The position numbers were made by a program, and so were the translations under genes. Positions 1 through 7,290 of a stretch of 7,290 bases of DNA are shown here, piece by piece; the stretch's first letter is position 1, and each line of letters begins with the position of its first letter. This DNA is from Ignavibacteria bacterium UBA6906 (GTDB taxonomy: Bacteria > Bacteroidota > Ignavibacteria > UBA10030 > UBA6906): positions 1 to 7,290 of the forward strand of contig DKBG01000247.1 of assembly GCA_002451155.1 (NCBI GenBank), written 5' to 3'. The notes under the pieces are model-generated. The model did no database searches. It was not told the origin of the DNA and saw only the letters and a list, made by a program, of their open reading frames with translations.

Positions 1-236
1 CGCCAAGAGAAGGCGGTCATGAGATTGCGGGGGGAGAGAGCGGCTGAAACGACTCAGTCAATGGACGGTTCCTCTCCTCTTCACAATCTTGGGCTCGCTT
101 CAGGGGGTCAGATCAGCAGCAGTGGAATTCTACGGCGATAGCGGACTTCCTCAATCCAACTGCCGCGTCATCGCAGCGGTCGGGACCAGCCGTTCCAACG
201 GGACGCACAGTGAGAATCCACGCCATGGACAGCTGC
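1..236. other. Left-edge region with no recognisable gene
   Basis: I see no supportable gene here. Plus frame 1 is open from the window edge to a TAG at 139-141, but the roughly 46 residues resemble nothing I know and are of low-complexity Arg/Ser/Gly character. A minus-strand ATG at 20-18 could open a gene running off the left edge, but only six codons are visible and it lacks a good ribosome binding site. The stretch just after the glycosidase stop has no hairpin followed by a T-run on the minus strand, so the terminator of that gene is not evident. Confidence 0.5.
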
Positions 237-2468
237 CTAGACTTCGCAGACAATGTCCAGATCCTCCCCTGCCCGCGGAGAGGGAATCGTCAGCGTCCCG
301 TCCTCCAAAGGAATCTGCCTGCCACTCACCCGCGCGACTGGCTTCCCGGTCCGCCGGATCGTGATGGCCACATTCGACGACCGTATCTGAAATCTTCCAC
401 TTATGGTGTCGACACCGTCGATGAGCCGGGGACGAATCGTCAGACGATCAAGTTCCGGTCGAACACCCATAAGGTTGTGGACAACCAGGAGGATGATTTC
501 CGGCCATATCCAGCCGCAGACGGATACCGGGGGTGCTGGAGGGGTAATGCTGGGTGCATAGCGCTCAAACCACCAGCCCGACTGACCACCGTAAATCTCC
601 CTGAGCCAGTGAAGAGCACGCCAGGCCATCTTCGAGTTTCCGGTCTCAACATAGGCACGTGCAATCATGGCTGTGGTAATTGGCCAGGGACCCGGCGGAT
701 CCGGCTCGCTTGATACGTTGTAGCGGGAATACCCGCCCATCGTCCAGCGCTGATTCCAGAGCTCCTCCATCCGTTCCATTGTTCGGGCGGCGAGATCTGA
801 TGAGGGCGGAACCAGACCGTAGATGATTGGATACACTTCAGAGGTGTCGGGCTCGCATGTCGGCTCAGGATCGGTGGCAATCGGTGACCCCGGCGGCATC
901 CCTGTACGGGATGGGGGAATCATCAGGCGCTGCCACTTCCCCGCCCGGGTCCTTCTCTTGATGAGGTGTCCGTTCTCAATGAACCTGAATTCGGGATCCT
1001 TGAGCACCCCCTGTCTGAGCTCTCTGGCGACGGATCGCCAGCGGCGTGCCGCCTCCTCGTCGGTCATAATCTCGGCTATGTCGGCAGCTTTCTCCAGCCC
1101 GAGCGCTACCCAGAACTGATGCATAAGCTCAAAGCCCTCCTCAACTCCGAACGTGTCGTTCCGCTCCCAGAATTCACGCTTATTGTGAAGCAGTCCCGAC
1201 CTCCGGTCGCGAAACACATCTTGCAGAGGGAATTCGGCGACCGTCCGGATTTTTGGCCAATACCTCTTCGCAAGCGCAACATCTCCTGTCCAGCAGAGGT
1301 AGCTCCATAGCCCATAGAGGATCTCGCCATTCTGATCAAGTTCCGTGTACTGATGGCCGTACCACCGGCTCGACTCAATCGTGCGGCCGTCCTTTCCCAC
1401 GGAAGTCTCCAGAATGCGTTCCAGCATTGTCTTCGCCTCCCGGTGAAAGCCCACGTGGAGCATCGCCAGCGCGGTGAAGAGGTCATCGCGGACCCACTCC
1501 ATGTCGTACATCCAGATTCCGGAGTCGCGCTTCCCCGTCCTGGACGTCCCCGCTTTCATACAGGTTCTGGAGACCGCAAAGAGATGGTCCAGGACCGCGT
1601 TTCCCGTCCGTACGGAAGTCTTTTCCCCCCAGCTCTCCGCCGTCTCAGCCCGGACCCGTTCATGCGTTTCCGAGGACCGGTCCGGCTGCTGGCTGGAGAG
1701 CGAATAGACGAATCTCACCATCCACCCGCTCTCATCCCCCGACCGTCGGGCGGGGACATGAAGGTCATATCGTCCCGATGCGCTGGCACCCGGCTCGAGC
1801 GAATAGAGCTGCAGGAACGCAAATCCCTTGGCCGTCACGCGCTGTTCTCCGGGAACGGCGGCTATCTCGTCAAAGAGGGCAAAACTGGGGACGAGCTGAA
1901 TGTGTACGGTGGGATCGCCGGCCAGGGGGGAAGAATTCCTGATGAAGACATGCCTGTAAAGCAAGGGACCCTTCGAAGGCACGAAGTACCGTTCCTCCAC
2001 CGACCAGGTACCAGTTCTCCAGATAACGGACACTGTCGGGATACCGTCCGGATAGATCCATCCGATCGAAATCAGATTTTCCGGCGAGAGCTGAAATCGC
2101 TCTTCTCCCGCCTGGACGGTGATCGCGCTCCGCTCGAAACCGCGCTCGGGATGGAAGAGCATGGTGCTCCATTTGCGTGCGAACCGTTCGGGGTCCATGA
2201 GCGTGAGACCGATATGCGTCTGCGGCGCCGGGCCACTCCGGTCCGGGCAGTGCTGGATGACCGCCTGGATATCACCGTTCCCGAGGAAGTAGTGCTCGAG
2301 CCCGGCAGCGAAGGTCTGATAGTCCTGATGAAGGCTCTGCCCTGATGGAGCCGGTTGCGGGTGCGACAGATCGCGCTGGGGATCACTGGATGAAGCGGTA
2401 GCTTCCCTTACGGTGACAGGAATGAGGAGCCCAAGGGCCGGGACCTTAAGGAAATCACGTCGTTGCAT
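237..2468 (-). CDS. Exported six-hairpin glycosidase, GH15 (glucoamylase)-like active site
   Basis: Probable exported glycoside hydrolase of 743 residues. Seen: the N-terminus carries RRDFLK (residues 3-8) followed by a short hydrophobic stretch and an Ala/Ser-rich region near 23-27, as in Tat signal peptides. Residues about 50-260 are beta-rich, and about 290-670 are helical with repeated Trp/acidic segments, as expected for an (alpha/alpha)6 barrel. WVRDD (325-329) resembles the GH15 W-x-R-D substrate-binding segment. FWERND (433-438) places E435 after a Trp, like the general acid in fungal glucoamylase. WWFERY (632-637) places E635 where the GH15 catalytic base lies. The tail around 664-743 (GVRPELDRLTIRP) is like the C-terminal beta-sandwich of GH65/GH78/GH94 enzymes. 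Known: GH15 enzymes invert and release glucose from alpha-glucans. Inferred: the substrate is uncertain, and GH63/GH65-like activity is possible. The start is supported by GAGG at 2479-2476, seven bases upstream of the ATG. It is transcribed divergently from the kinase genes. Confidence 0.78.
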   Translation of the reverse strand: MQRRDFLKVPALGLLIPVTVREATASSSDPQRDLSHPQPAPSGQSLHQDYQTFAAGLEHYFLGNGDIQAVIQHCPDRSGPAPQTHIGLTLMDPERFARKWSTMLFHPERGFERSAITVQAGEERFQLSPENLISIGWIYPDGIPTVSVIWRTGTWSVEERYFVPSKGPLLYRHVFIRNSSPLAGDPTVHIQLVPSFALFDEIAAVPGEQRVTAKGFAFLQLYSLEPGASASGRYDLHVPARRSGDESGWMVRFVYSLSSQQPDRSSETHERVRAETAESWGEKTSVRTGNAVLDHLFAVSRTCMKAGTSRTGKRDSGIWMYDMEWVRDDLFTALAMLHVGFHREAKTMLERILETSVGKDGRTIESSRWYGHQYTELDQNGEILYGLWSYLCWTGDVALAKRYWPKIRTVAEFPLQDVFRDRRSGLLHNKREFWERNDTFGVEEGFELMHQFWVALGLEKAADIAEIMTDEEAARRWRSVARELRQGVLKDPEFRFIENGHLIKRRTRAGKWQRLMIPPSRTGMPPGSPIATDPEPTCEPDTSEVYPIIYGLVPPSSDLAARTMERMEELWNQRWTMGGYSRYNVSSEPDPPGPWPITTAMIARAYVETGNSKMAWRALHWLREIYGGQSGWWFERYAPSITPPAPPVSVCGWIWPEIILLVVHNLMGVRPELDRLTIRPRLIDGVDTISGRFQIRSSNVAITIRRTGKPVARVSGRQIPLEDGTLTIPSPRAGEDLDIVCEV

Positions 2469-2557
2469 GTTGGTGCCTCAGATTCGTATGTAATGATGGA
2501 TCCGGTTCCTGCAGCGCGGGAATTCCGGGGGGTTCGAGGAGTGTCCGCGATATTCTG

Positions 2558-2586
2558 AAGCTACAAAGCAGACATCGATAGGTCAA
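2558..2586 (-). promoter_or_regulatory. Predicted sigma-70-type promoter of the glycosidase gene
   Basis: Read on the minus strand, TTGACC (2586-2581) is followed by exactly 17 bases and then TAGCTT (2563-2558). The -10 box matches the kinase promoters in this window (TATCTT) at five of six positions, and the -35 box matches at five of six (TTGACC against TTGACT). The predicted start would lie near 2551, giving a leader of about 80 bases before the ATG at 2468. It is inferred from sequence only. Confidence 0.55.
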
Positions 2587-2655
2587 CCGGGGGATCGCGA
2601 TTCCTCGGTTCCAGGTTAAAAGACTACTCCATAGCAGCGTTCAGACAAGCGATGT

Positions 2656-2697
2656 GACACCGCGTCCCGCTCTGGGCGGGACGAATCATCAGGTGTC
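2656..2697. repeat. Composite inverted repeat between the divergent promoters
   Basis: An inner perfect 8-bp stem CGTCCCGC (2663-2670) pairs with GCGGGACG (2676-2683) across a five-base loop. An outer perfect 6-bp stem GACACC (2656-2661) pairs with GGTGTC (2692-2697). The arms are separated by an asymmetric internal loop of one base on one side and eight on the other. No T-run follows on either strand, so it does not look like an ordinary terminator. It lies outside both predicted transcripts, between the two -35 boxes. A DNA-level operator or an unannotated RNA are both possible. Confidence 0.6.
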
Positions 2698-2752
2698 CAT
2701 AGATCAAGGGTAATGGACCATCAAATCGCGCAGGCGTCCGGCTTTTCGTTTT

Positions 2753-2767
2753 CGGAGCGCCGCTCCG
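2753..2767. repeat. Inverted repeat upstream of the kinase promoter
   Basis: CGGAGC (2753-2758) and GCTCCG (2762-2767) form a perfect 6-bp inverted repeat around a three-base centre, ending 18 bases before the -35 box of the first kinase promoter. The location would suit a regulator binding site. A chance GC-rich palindrome is also plausible. Confidence 0.3.
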
Positions 2768-2781
2768 GGCCCAGAAAGCGT

Positions 2782-2816
2782 GCATTTGACTCTCGGCCTC
2801 CTCTCCCCTATCTTAC
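2782..2816 (+). promoter_or_regulatory. Predicted promoter of the first kinase gene (copy 1 of a duplicated block)
   Basis: TTGACT (2786-2791), a 17-base CT-rich spacer and TATCTT (2809-2814) match a sigma-70-type promoter at ideal spacing. The 35-base block 2782-2816 matches 5746-5780, in front of the second kinase, at 31 of 35 positions. Differences are only at 2784, 2796, 2800 and 2806. The predicted start is near 2820-2821, which leaves a leader of about 178 bases before the kinase ATG at 2999. Confidence 0.72.
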
Positions 2817-2851
2817 GCCGGTATCTGTAGTTCTGGGCATAGCAGGATCCA

Positions 2852-2879
2852 CGGTTCCGATTCCCCGGAACCGAATTTT
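2852..2879 (+). terminator. Terminator-like hairpin inside the kinase leader (candidate attenuator)
   Basis: CGGTTCCG (2852-2859) and CGGAACCG (2866-2873) form a perfect 8-bp stem with a six-base loop, followed on the plus strand by AATTTT (2874-2879). It starts about 30 bases after the predicted transcription start and ends about 120 bases before the kinase start codon. It is oriented to stop plus-strand transcripts from the 2786-2814 promoter. The T-run is only four long, so termination would be partial at best. I found no convincing alternative antiterminator pairing by eye. Confidence 0.5.
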
Positions 2880-2915
2880 GCGTCAACCACGGATCATTGC
2901 CATACGGGGATTCAC

Positions 2916-3002
2916 ATGATCAGCAAGGTCATTCCCCGCCTCCTTATCCTTGAGAACCCCAGCGAAGCCGTTCCCGGACCCACGCGGAGAATATATCAAT
3001 GA
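2916..3002 (+). CDS. Possible 28-residue leader peptide, stop overlapping the kinase start (ATGA)
   Basis: ATG at 2916-2918 opens a 28-codon frame ending in TGA at 3000-3002. This overlaps the kinase ATG (2999-3001) as ATGA, the classic arrangement for translational coupling. GGGGA at 2906-2910 lies five bases before the ATG and could serve as a ribosome binding site. The peptide begins MISKVIPRLLILENP and ends in RRIYQ. It has a short hydrophobic run but no signal peptide or known domain, and no run of identical codons such as a classic amino-acid attenuator has. The kinase also has its own GGAG at 2986-2989, so coupling is not required. A chance ORF of this length is quite possible. Confidence 0.35.
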   Translation: MISKVIPRLLILENPSEAVPGPTRRIYQ

Positions 3003-5623
3003 TCGGCACGGTTATCTCAAACTACCGGATCCTGGAGGAGTTGGGACGGGGTGGTATGGGCATCGTCTACAAAGCCGAGGATCTGAAGCTCACTCGCACG
3101 GTTGCACTCAAGTTCCTCCCCCACGGCCTTGGCGCTCATGAGCCTGAACGAGCGCGTTTTCTTCAGGAAGCACGTGCCGCGGCCATTCTGAACCATCCCA
3201 ACATTTGCACCATCCATGACATTCAGGAGGTCGATGGGCAGCAATTTATCGTGATGGAATATGTGGACGGGAAAACGCTCCGTGAGATCATCCCTGTTAA
3301 GAAGTTGCAGGATGCGATTACGTACGCAATCCAGATCGCCGAGGCCCTCCAGGAAGCCCACACGCATGGGATAGTCCACCGCGACATCAAGGCGGAAAAC
3401 ATTATGGTCAACTCGAAGGGCCAGGTGAAGGTGATGGACTTCGGGCTGGCAAAACTGAAGGGATCCCTGAAGCTCACAAAAACCTCAAGTACTGTCGGGA
3501 CGCTGGCGTATATGTCGCCGGAGCAGATACAGGGCGAAGAGGCAGATCCGCGTTCTGACATCTTCTCTTTCGGAATCGTGCTGTACGAGCTCCTCACCGC
3601 CCACCTTCCCTTCCGCGGAGAGCATGAAGCGGCGATGATGTACTCAATACTCAACGAGGATCCGGAATCACCACTGACCTTTCGTCCTGATCTTAATCCC
3701 GAGCTCGCACACATCCTCGACAATGCGCTCGAAAAGGAGCCGGGGGACCGGTATCAGGCGGCCGGCGACGTTGCCCGTGAACTCCGACGGTTTGTGAAAC
3801 ATAGCTCGAAACTTTCCCACAAAATCCTTGAAGGAGCGCAGCGCAGTGCGGGCGTACCGGCACCCGGGTCTGTCTCCTCAGCGCCGGCCGCATCCGATCT
3901 GACTGAGAATCGGGGCGTTTCGCCTTCGCGGCGGAGACGGATCGGAATTCCCGGCGTTGTAATAGGCGGTCTGGCAGTGGTTGCACTGGCCGTTCTGGGA
4001 TACTGGAAACTCACGACGCCATCGCCTGAGATTTCAAGCGCCATGGTCTTCAGGCCGCTCAATGTCCCATTCTCGATGATCTGGTACCCGGGGCTTTCGC
4101 CGGACGGAAACTGGATTGCATTCTCCGCGACCGACGAGGAGGGCAATACTGAAATCTACTACATGAACGCTTCAGGAGGGGAACCGAGGCAGCTCACTCA
4201 CGATTCACTGTTCAAATACACCGCCTCCATTTCTCCTGATGGCAGCCTGATTGTGTACTCACGGGGGATGTCGCGTCAGATCTCCCCGGCCAGAATGAGC
4301 ATCTGGACCATCTCGACACTGGGAGGTGAGCCGAGAAAGATTGCAGATCCCGGTTTCGGAGGGGATTTCACACGGGACGGGAGCAGAATACTCTACCTGA
4401 CAGGGAACCCTGATGGTTCGGGCTCTGTCTGGGCCGTGAACCTGGACGGAAGCAACCGGCAGAGGTTCTACACCGAACCTCCGGGTCCTCCCGGTGGCAG
4501 GGTGAGTTTTACATCATCTCCCGACGGCAAGGAGGTCGTATTCATTCGCAACTTTGCCGCGGCTGAAGGAACCGTTCAGGAAATCATCCTGAGAGATATG
4601 CAGTCCGGGAATGAACGGCAGCTGACTCACGATCGGAAGAACATTGATGAGGTCTGTTGGACGATTGGCGATCTGATTCTTTTCTCCTCAAACCGGAGAG
4701 GCCCCACGAATCTCTGGGCAATTTCCACCTCCGGCGGGACACCCAGCCAGATCACGAAAGGGCCCGGGCCTGATATCGCGGTGAGGGCGTCAAGCAATGG
4801 GAAAAGAGTATTGTACCTCCAGCAGGCGCAGTTCGGCTCGATTCAAATAGGGAACGCTGAAGGATCGAATCCCCGGGAGATTACACCCGGGGACCAATCC
4901 GTTCAAGACGCAAAATTCTCTCCGGATGGGAGCACCATTGCGTACATTTCCGCCGAGCCAGACCCGATCAGCCCGGGTAGCTCGATCAATCTGATTAACC
5001 GAAACGGTCAGAACCGCAGGCGACTTGTCCAGTCGAATCTGGTTTTAACGTCACTCAAATGGTCTCCGAACGGGCGTAAGATTGCATATGCCTCCCGGGA
5101 CACTATTCTCCATGCGAATATCGTGGACCTCGAGACTCCTGGCCAACAAATTGACATGGGCACTGGAGCGGTTCAGCAATGGTTGGACGGCGGGGCGGCG
5201 CTGAACATCGTCAAGGACAATGCGTGCTGGCGCGTCCCGCTGGATCGGACTGCGCCGACAAGGATTTCTGAAGATTCTACGGTTGTTACATTCTCAGCGG
5301 ACGGGACCCGTCAGTTACTCATAGACAGGAGAGGCGGGAAGGCAGTGCTGTCGGTGATCGATCCCGGCAGCGCACTGAGGGCTCTGTATGAAGGGAACTT
5401 GCTGCGTGCGGTCTGGGCCCCCGACGGACAGAACATTTTTCTTACAAAGACCGACGGGACGATGTGGCTCATCTCACCGAGTACGGGGAAGATGCGCGAG
5501 TACTTCTGGACAGACCGGACCACCGTCGGGCCTGCCGACATAACATCGGACATGAAGACATCAGTGTCCATCCGCAACCGCACCCAGTCGAAGCTGATTG
5601 TGATAGATAACTTCATGGAGTGA
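2999..5623 (+). CDS. Transmembrane Ser/Thr protein kinase with TolB/PD40 beta-propeller sensor
   Basis: Hanks-type (PknB-like) kinase of 874 residues, predicted to phosphorylate Ser/Thr in cytoplasmic partners in response to something sensed outside the membrane. Seen: kinase domain about 9-265 with glycine loop GRGGMG (16-21), VALK lysine K38, helix-C glutamate E57, catalytic HRD (127-129) with D129, N134, DFG (147-149), and activation-loop end GTLAYMSPE (167-175). Arg-rich 311-314 precedes one membrane segment (about 315-336), consistent with the kinase being inside. Residues 345-874 carry about nine PD40/TolB-type repeats of the form SPDGxxIAF, for example near 367, 412, 507, 641, 689 and 807, implying an extracytoplasmic beta-propeller, perhaps two. 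The catalytic loop reads HRDIKAEN, with Ala132 where Pro is usual. GGAG at 2986-2989 sits nine bases before the ATG. The target and ligand cannot be told from sequence. Confidence 0.92.
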   Translation: MIGTVISNYRILEELGRGGMGIVYKAEDLKLTRTVALKFLPHGLGAHEPERARFLQEARAAAILNHPNICTIHDIQEVDGQQFIVMEYVDGKTLREIIPVKKLQDAITYAIQIAEALQEAHTHGIVHRDIKAENIMVNSKGQVKVMDFGLAKLKGSLKLTKTSSTVGTLAYMSPEQIQGEEADPRSDIFSFGIVLYELLTAHLPFRGEHEAAMMYSILNEDPESPLTFRPDLNPELAHILDNALEKEPGDRYQAAGDVARELRRFVKHSSKLSHKILEGAQRSAGVPAPGSVSSAPAASDLTENRGVSPSRRRRIGIPGVVIGGLAVVALAVLGYWKLTTPSPEISSAMVFRPLNVPFSMIWYPGLSPDGNWIAFSATDEEGNTEIYYMNASGGEPRQLTHDSLFKYTASISPDGSLIVYSRGMSRQISPARMSIWTISTLGGEPRKIADPGFGGDFTRDGSRILYLTGNPDGSGSVWAVNLDGSNRQRFYTEPPGPPGGRVSFTSSPDGKEVVFIRNFAAAEGTVQEIILRDMQSGNERQLTHDRKNIDEVCWTIGDLILFSSNRRGPTNLWAISTSGGTPSQITKGPGPDIAVRASSNGKRVLYLQQAQFGSIQIGNAEGSNPREITPGDQSVQDAKFSPDGSTIAYISAEPDPISPGSSINLINRNGQNRRRLVQSNLVLTSLKWSPNGRKIAYASRDTILHANIVDLETPGQQIDMGTGAVQQWLDGGAALNIVKDNACWRVPLDRTAPTRISEDSTVVTFSADGTRQLLIDRRGGKAVLSVIDPGSALRALYEGNLLRAVWAPDGQNIFLTKTDGTMWLISPSTGKMREYFWTDRTTVGPADITSDMKTSVSIRNRTQSKLIVIDNFME

Positions 5624-5660
5624 GTGGCAGAGTATAGCCGCACGAATGTTTGCGCCCGTC

Positions 5661-5680
5661 GGTTCGATACTTCACGAACC
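5661..5680 (+). repeat. Small hairpin after the first kinase gene
   Basis: GGTTCG (5661-5666) and CGAACC (5675-5680) form a perfect 6-bp stem with an eight-base loop, 38 bases after the stop codon. No T-run follows, so it is at best a weak or Rho-assisted transcript end, or an mRNA 3' stabilising hairpin. It could be chance. Confidence 0.25.
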
Positions 5681-5699
5681 CGCCTTCTGCCGGCTTGAA

Positions 5700-5720
5700 C
5701 TCTGGATTCAGATTCCAGAG
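5700..5720 (+). repeat. Inverted repeat between the two kinase genes
   Basis: CTCTGGA (5700-5706) and TCCAGAG (5714-5720) form a perfect 7-bp stem with a seven-base loop. A short palindrome, GACTC-A-GAGTC (5726-5736), follows and ends 13 bases before the -35 box of the next promoter. No T-run is present. The pair may be a transcript 3' end of the first kinase, or operator-like sites for the second. Confidence 0.35.
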
Positions 5721-5745
5721 CTATAGACTCAGAGTCAGCTTTCCC

Positions 5746-5780
5746 GCGTTTGACTCTCGCCCTTCTCTCTCCTATCTTAC
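5746..5780 (+). promoter_or_regulatory. Predicted promoter of the second kinase gene (copy 2 of the duplicated block)
   Basis: TTGACT (5750-5755), 17 bases, then TATCTT (5773-5778): the same boxes and spacing as at 2786-2814. The CT-rich spacer is conserved too, with 31 of 35 bases identical overall. It implies that the second kinase has its own promoter and is not only read through from the first. The leader is short: about 50 bases from the predicted start near 5785 to the GTG at 5837. It contains neither the terminator-like hairpin nor the leader ORF found before the first kinase. Confidence 0.72.
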
Positions 5781-5826
5781 CTGCGTACCGCTAATTGTCC
5801 CTGCTGCAGGATTGGCTCACGCCAGT

Positions 5827-5830
5827 GGAG
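5827..5830 (+). promoter_or_regulatory. Ribosome binding site deciding the GTG start of the second kinase
   Basis: GGAG lies six bases before GTG at 5837-5839. An in-frame GTG also occurs at 5825, but it overlaps this GGAG. Starting at 5837 gives an N-terminus that aligns residue for residue with the first kinase (xIGxxxSxYxIL). No ATG occurs in this frame until codon 20, inside the glycine loop, so a GTG start is required for an intact kinase. Confidence 0.7.
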
Positions 5831-5836
5831 ATTCCA

Positions 5837-7290
<1,454 letters not shown>

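Larger units (their letters stand above)
2469..2998. other. Divergent intergenic control region
   Basis: This 530-base stretch separates the minus-strand glycosidase from the plus-strand kinase. In order it holds: the glycosidase leader and promoter (2469-2586), a composite inverted repeat (2656-2697), a smaller inverted repeat (2753-2767) just upstream of the kinase promoter, that promoter (2786-2814), a terminator-like hairpin in the leader (2852-2879), and a short leader ORF (2916-3002). The short open frames crossing 2704-2919 on both strands have no recognisable product and are treated as chance. The promoters point away from each other, with about 200 bases between their -35 boxes. Confidence 0.7.

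Noticed and set aside
1..15. Small inverted repeat CGCC/GGCG at the left edge
   Set aside because: Only a 4-bp stem with no T-run, at the window edge; too weak to call a terminator.
210..713. Plus-strand open frame of 167 codons over the 3' end of the glycosidase gene
   Set aside because: It is antisense to the conserved C-terminal part of the enzyme, with no promoter, ribosome site or recognisable product.
1353..2345. Plus-strand open frame of 330 codons opposite the glycosidase gene
   Set aside because: It lies wholly antisense to a gene with clear domain motifs, is rich in Arg/Pro/Gly/Ser as expected of a GC-rich shadow frame, and has no recognisable domain.
2704..2919. Short overlapping open frames on both strands in the divergent region (60 and 68 codons)
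   Set aside because: They run through the predicted kinase promoter and leader hairpin, lack convincing ribosome sites and have no recognisable domain.
3754..4146. Minus-strand open frames over the kinase linker and membrane segment
   Set aside because: They are antisense to a well-supported coding region and have biased composition only.

Overview
The window comes from a moderately GC-rich bacterium, probably an environmental or uncultured lineage. Large one-pass transmembrane Ser/Thr kinases carrying WD40/TolB-like or TolB-N/TPR sensor halves are typical of Acidobacteriota, Gemmatimonadota, Ignavibacteria and neighbouring candidate phyla. The phylum is inferred from gene style only; there is no rRNA or other marker gene here.

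Layout. Positions 1-236 hold no gene I can recognise. On the minus strand, 237-2468 encodes a 743-residue protein with a twin-arginine (Tat) type signal and a six-hairpin glycosidase fold whose visible active-site segments resemble family GH15 (glucoamylase type). A 530-base divergent intergenic region (2469-2998) follows. It holds a minus-strand promoter for the glycosidase, a composite hairpin, a plus-strand promoter, a terminator-like hairpin inside the long leader, and a 28-codon leader ORF whose stop overlaps the next start as ATGA. On the plus strand, 2999-5623 encodes an 874-residue receptor-type Ser/Thr kinase with a TolB/PD40 beta-propeller exterior. After a 213-base gap, a second, paralogous kinase begins with GTG at 5837 and runs off the right edge. 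Its outer half is different: a TolB N-terminal-like (COG5616-type) domain followed by the start of TPR repeats.

How the parts fit. The two kinases share a near-identical N-terminal catalytic start (31 of the first 45 residues) and a near-identical promoter block (31 of 35 bases, including most of the spacer). This points to tandem duplication of promoter plus kinase module, followed by replacement of the extracytoplasmic sensor half. The divergent glycosidase is predicted to be exported and may degrade an alpha-glucan-like or other glycan. A functional link with the kinases is suggested only by adjacency and the shared intergenic region. The most interesting non-coding element is the leader of the first kinase, which has the layout of a candidate attenuation plus translational-coupling system.
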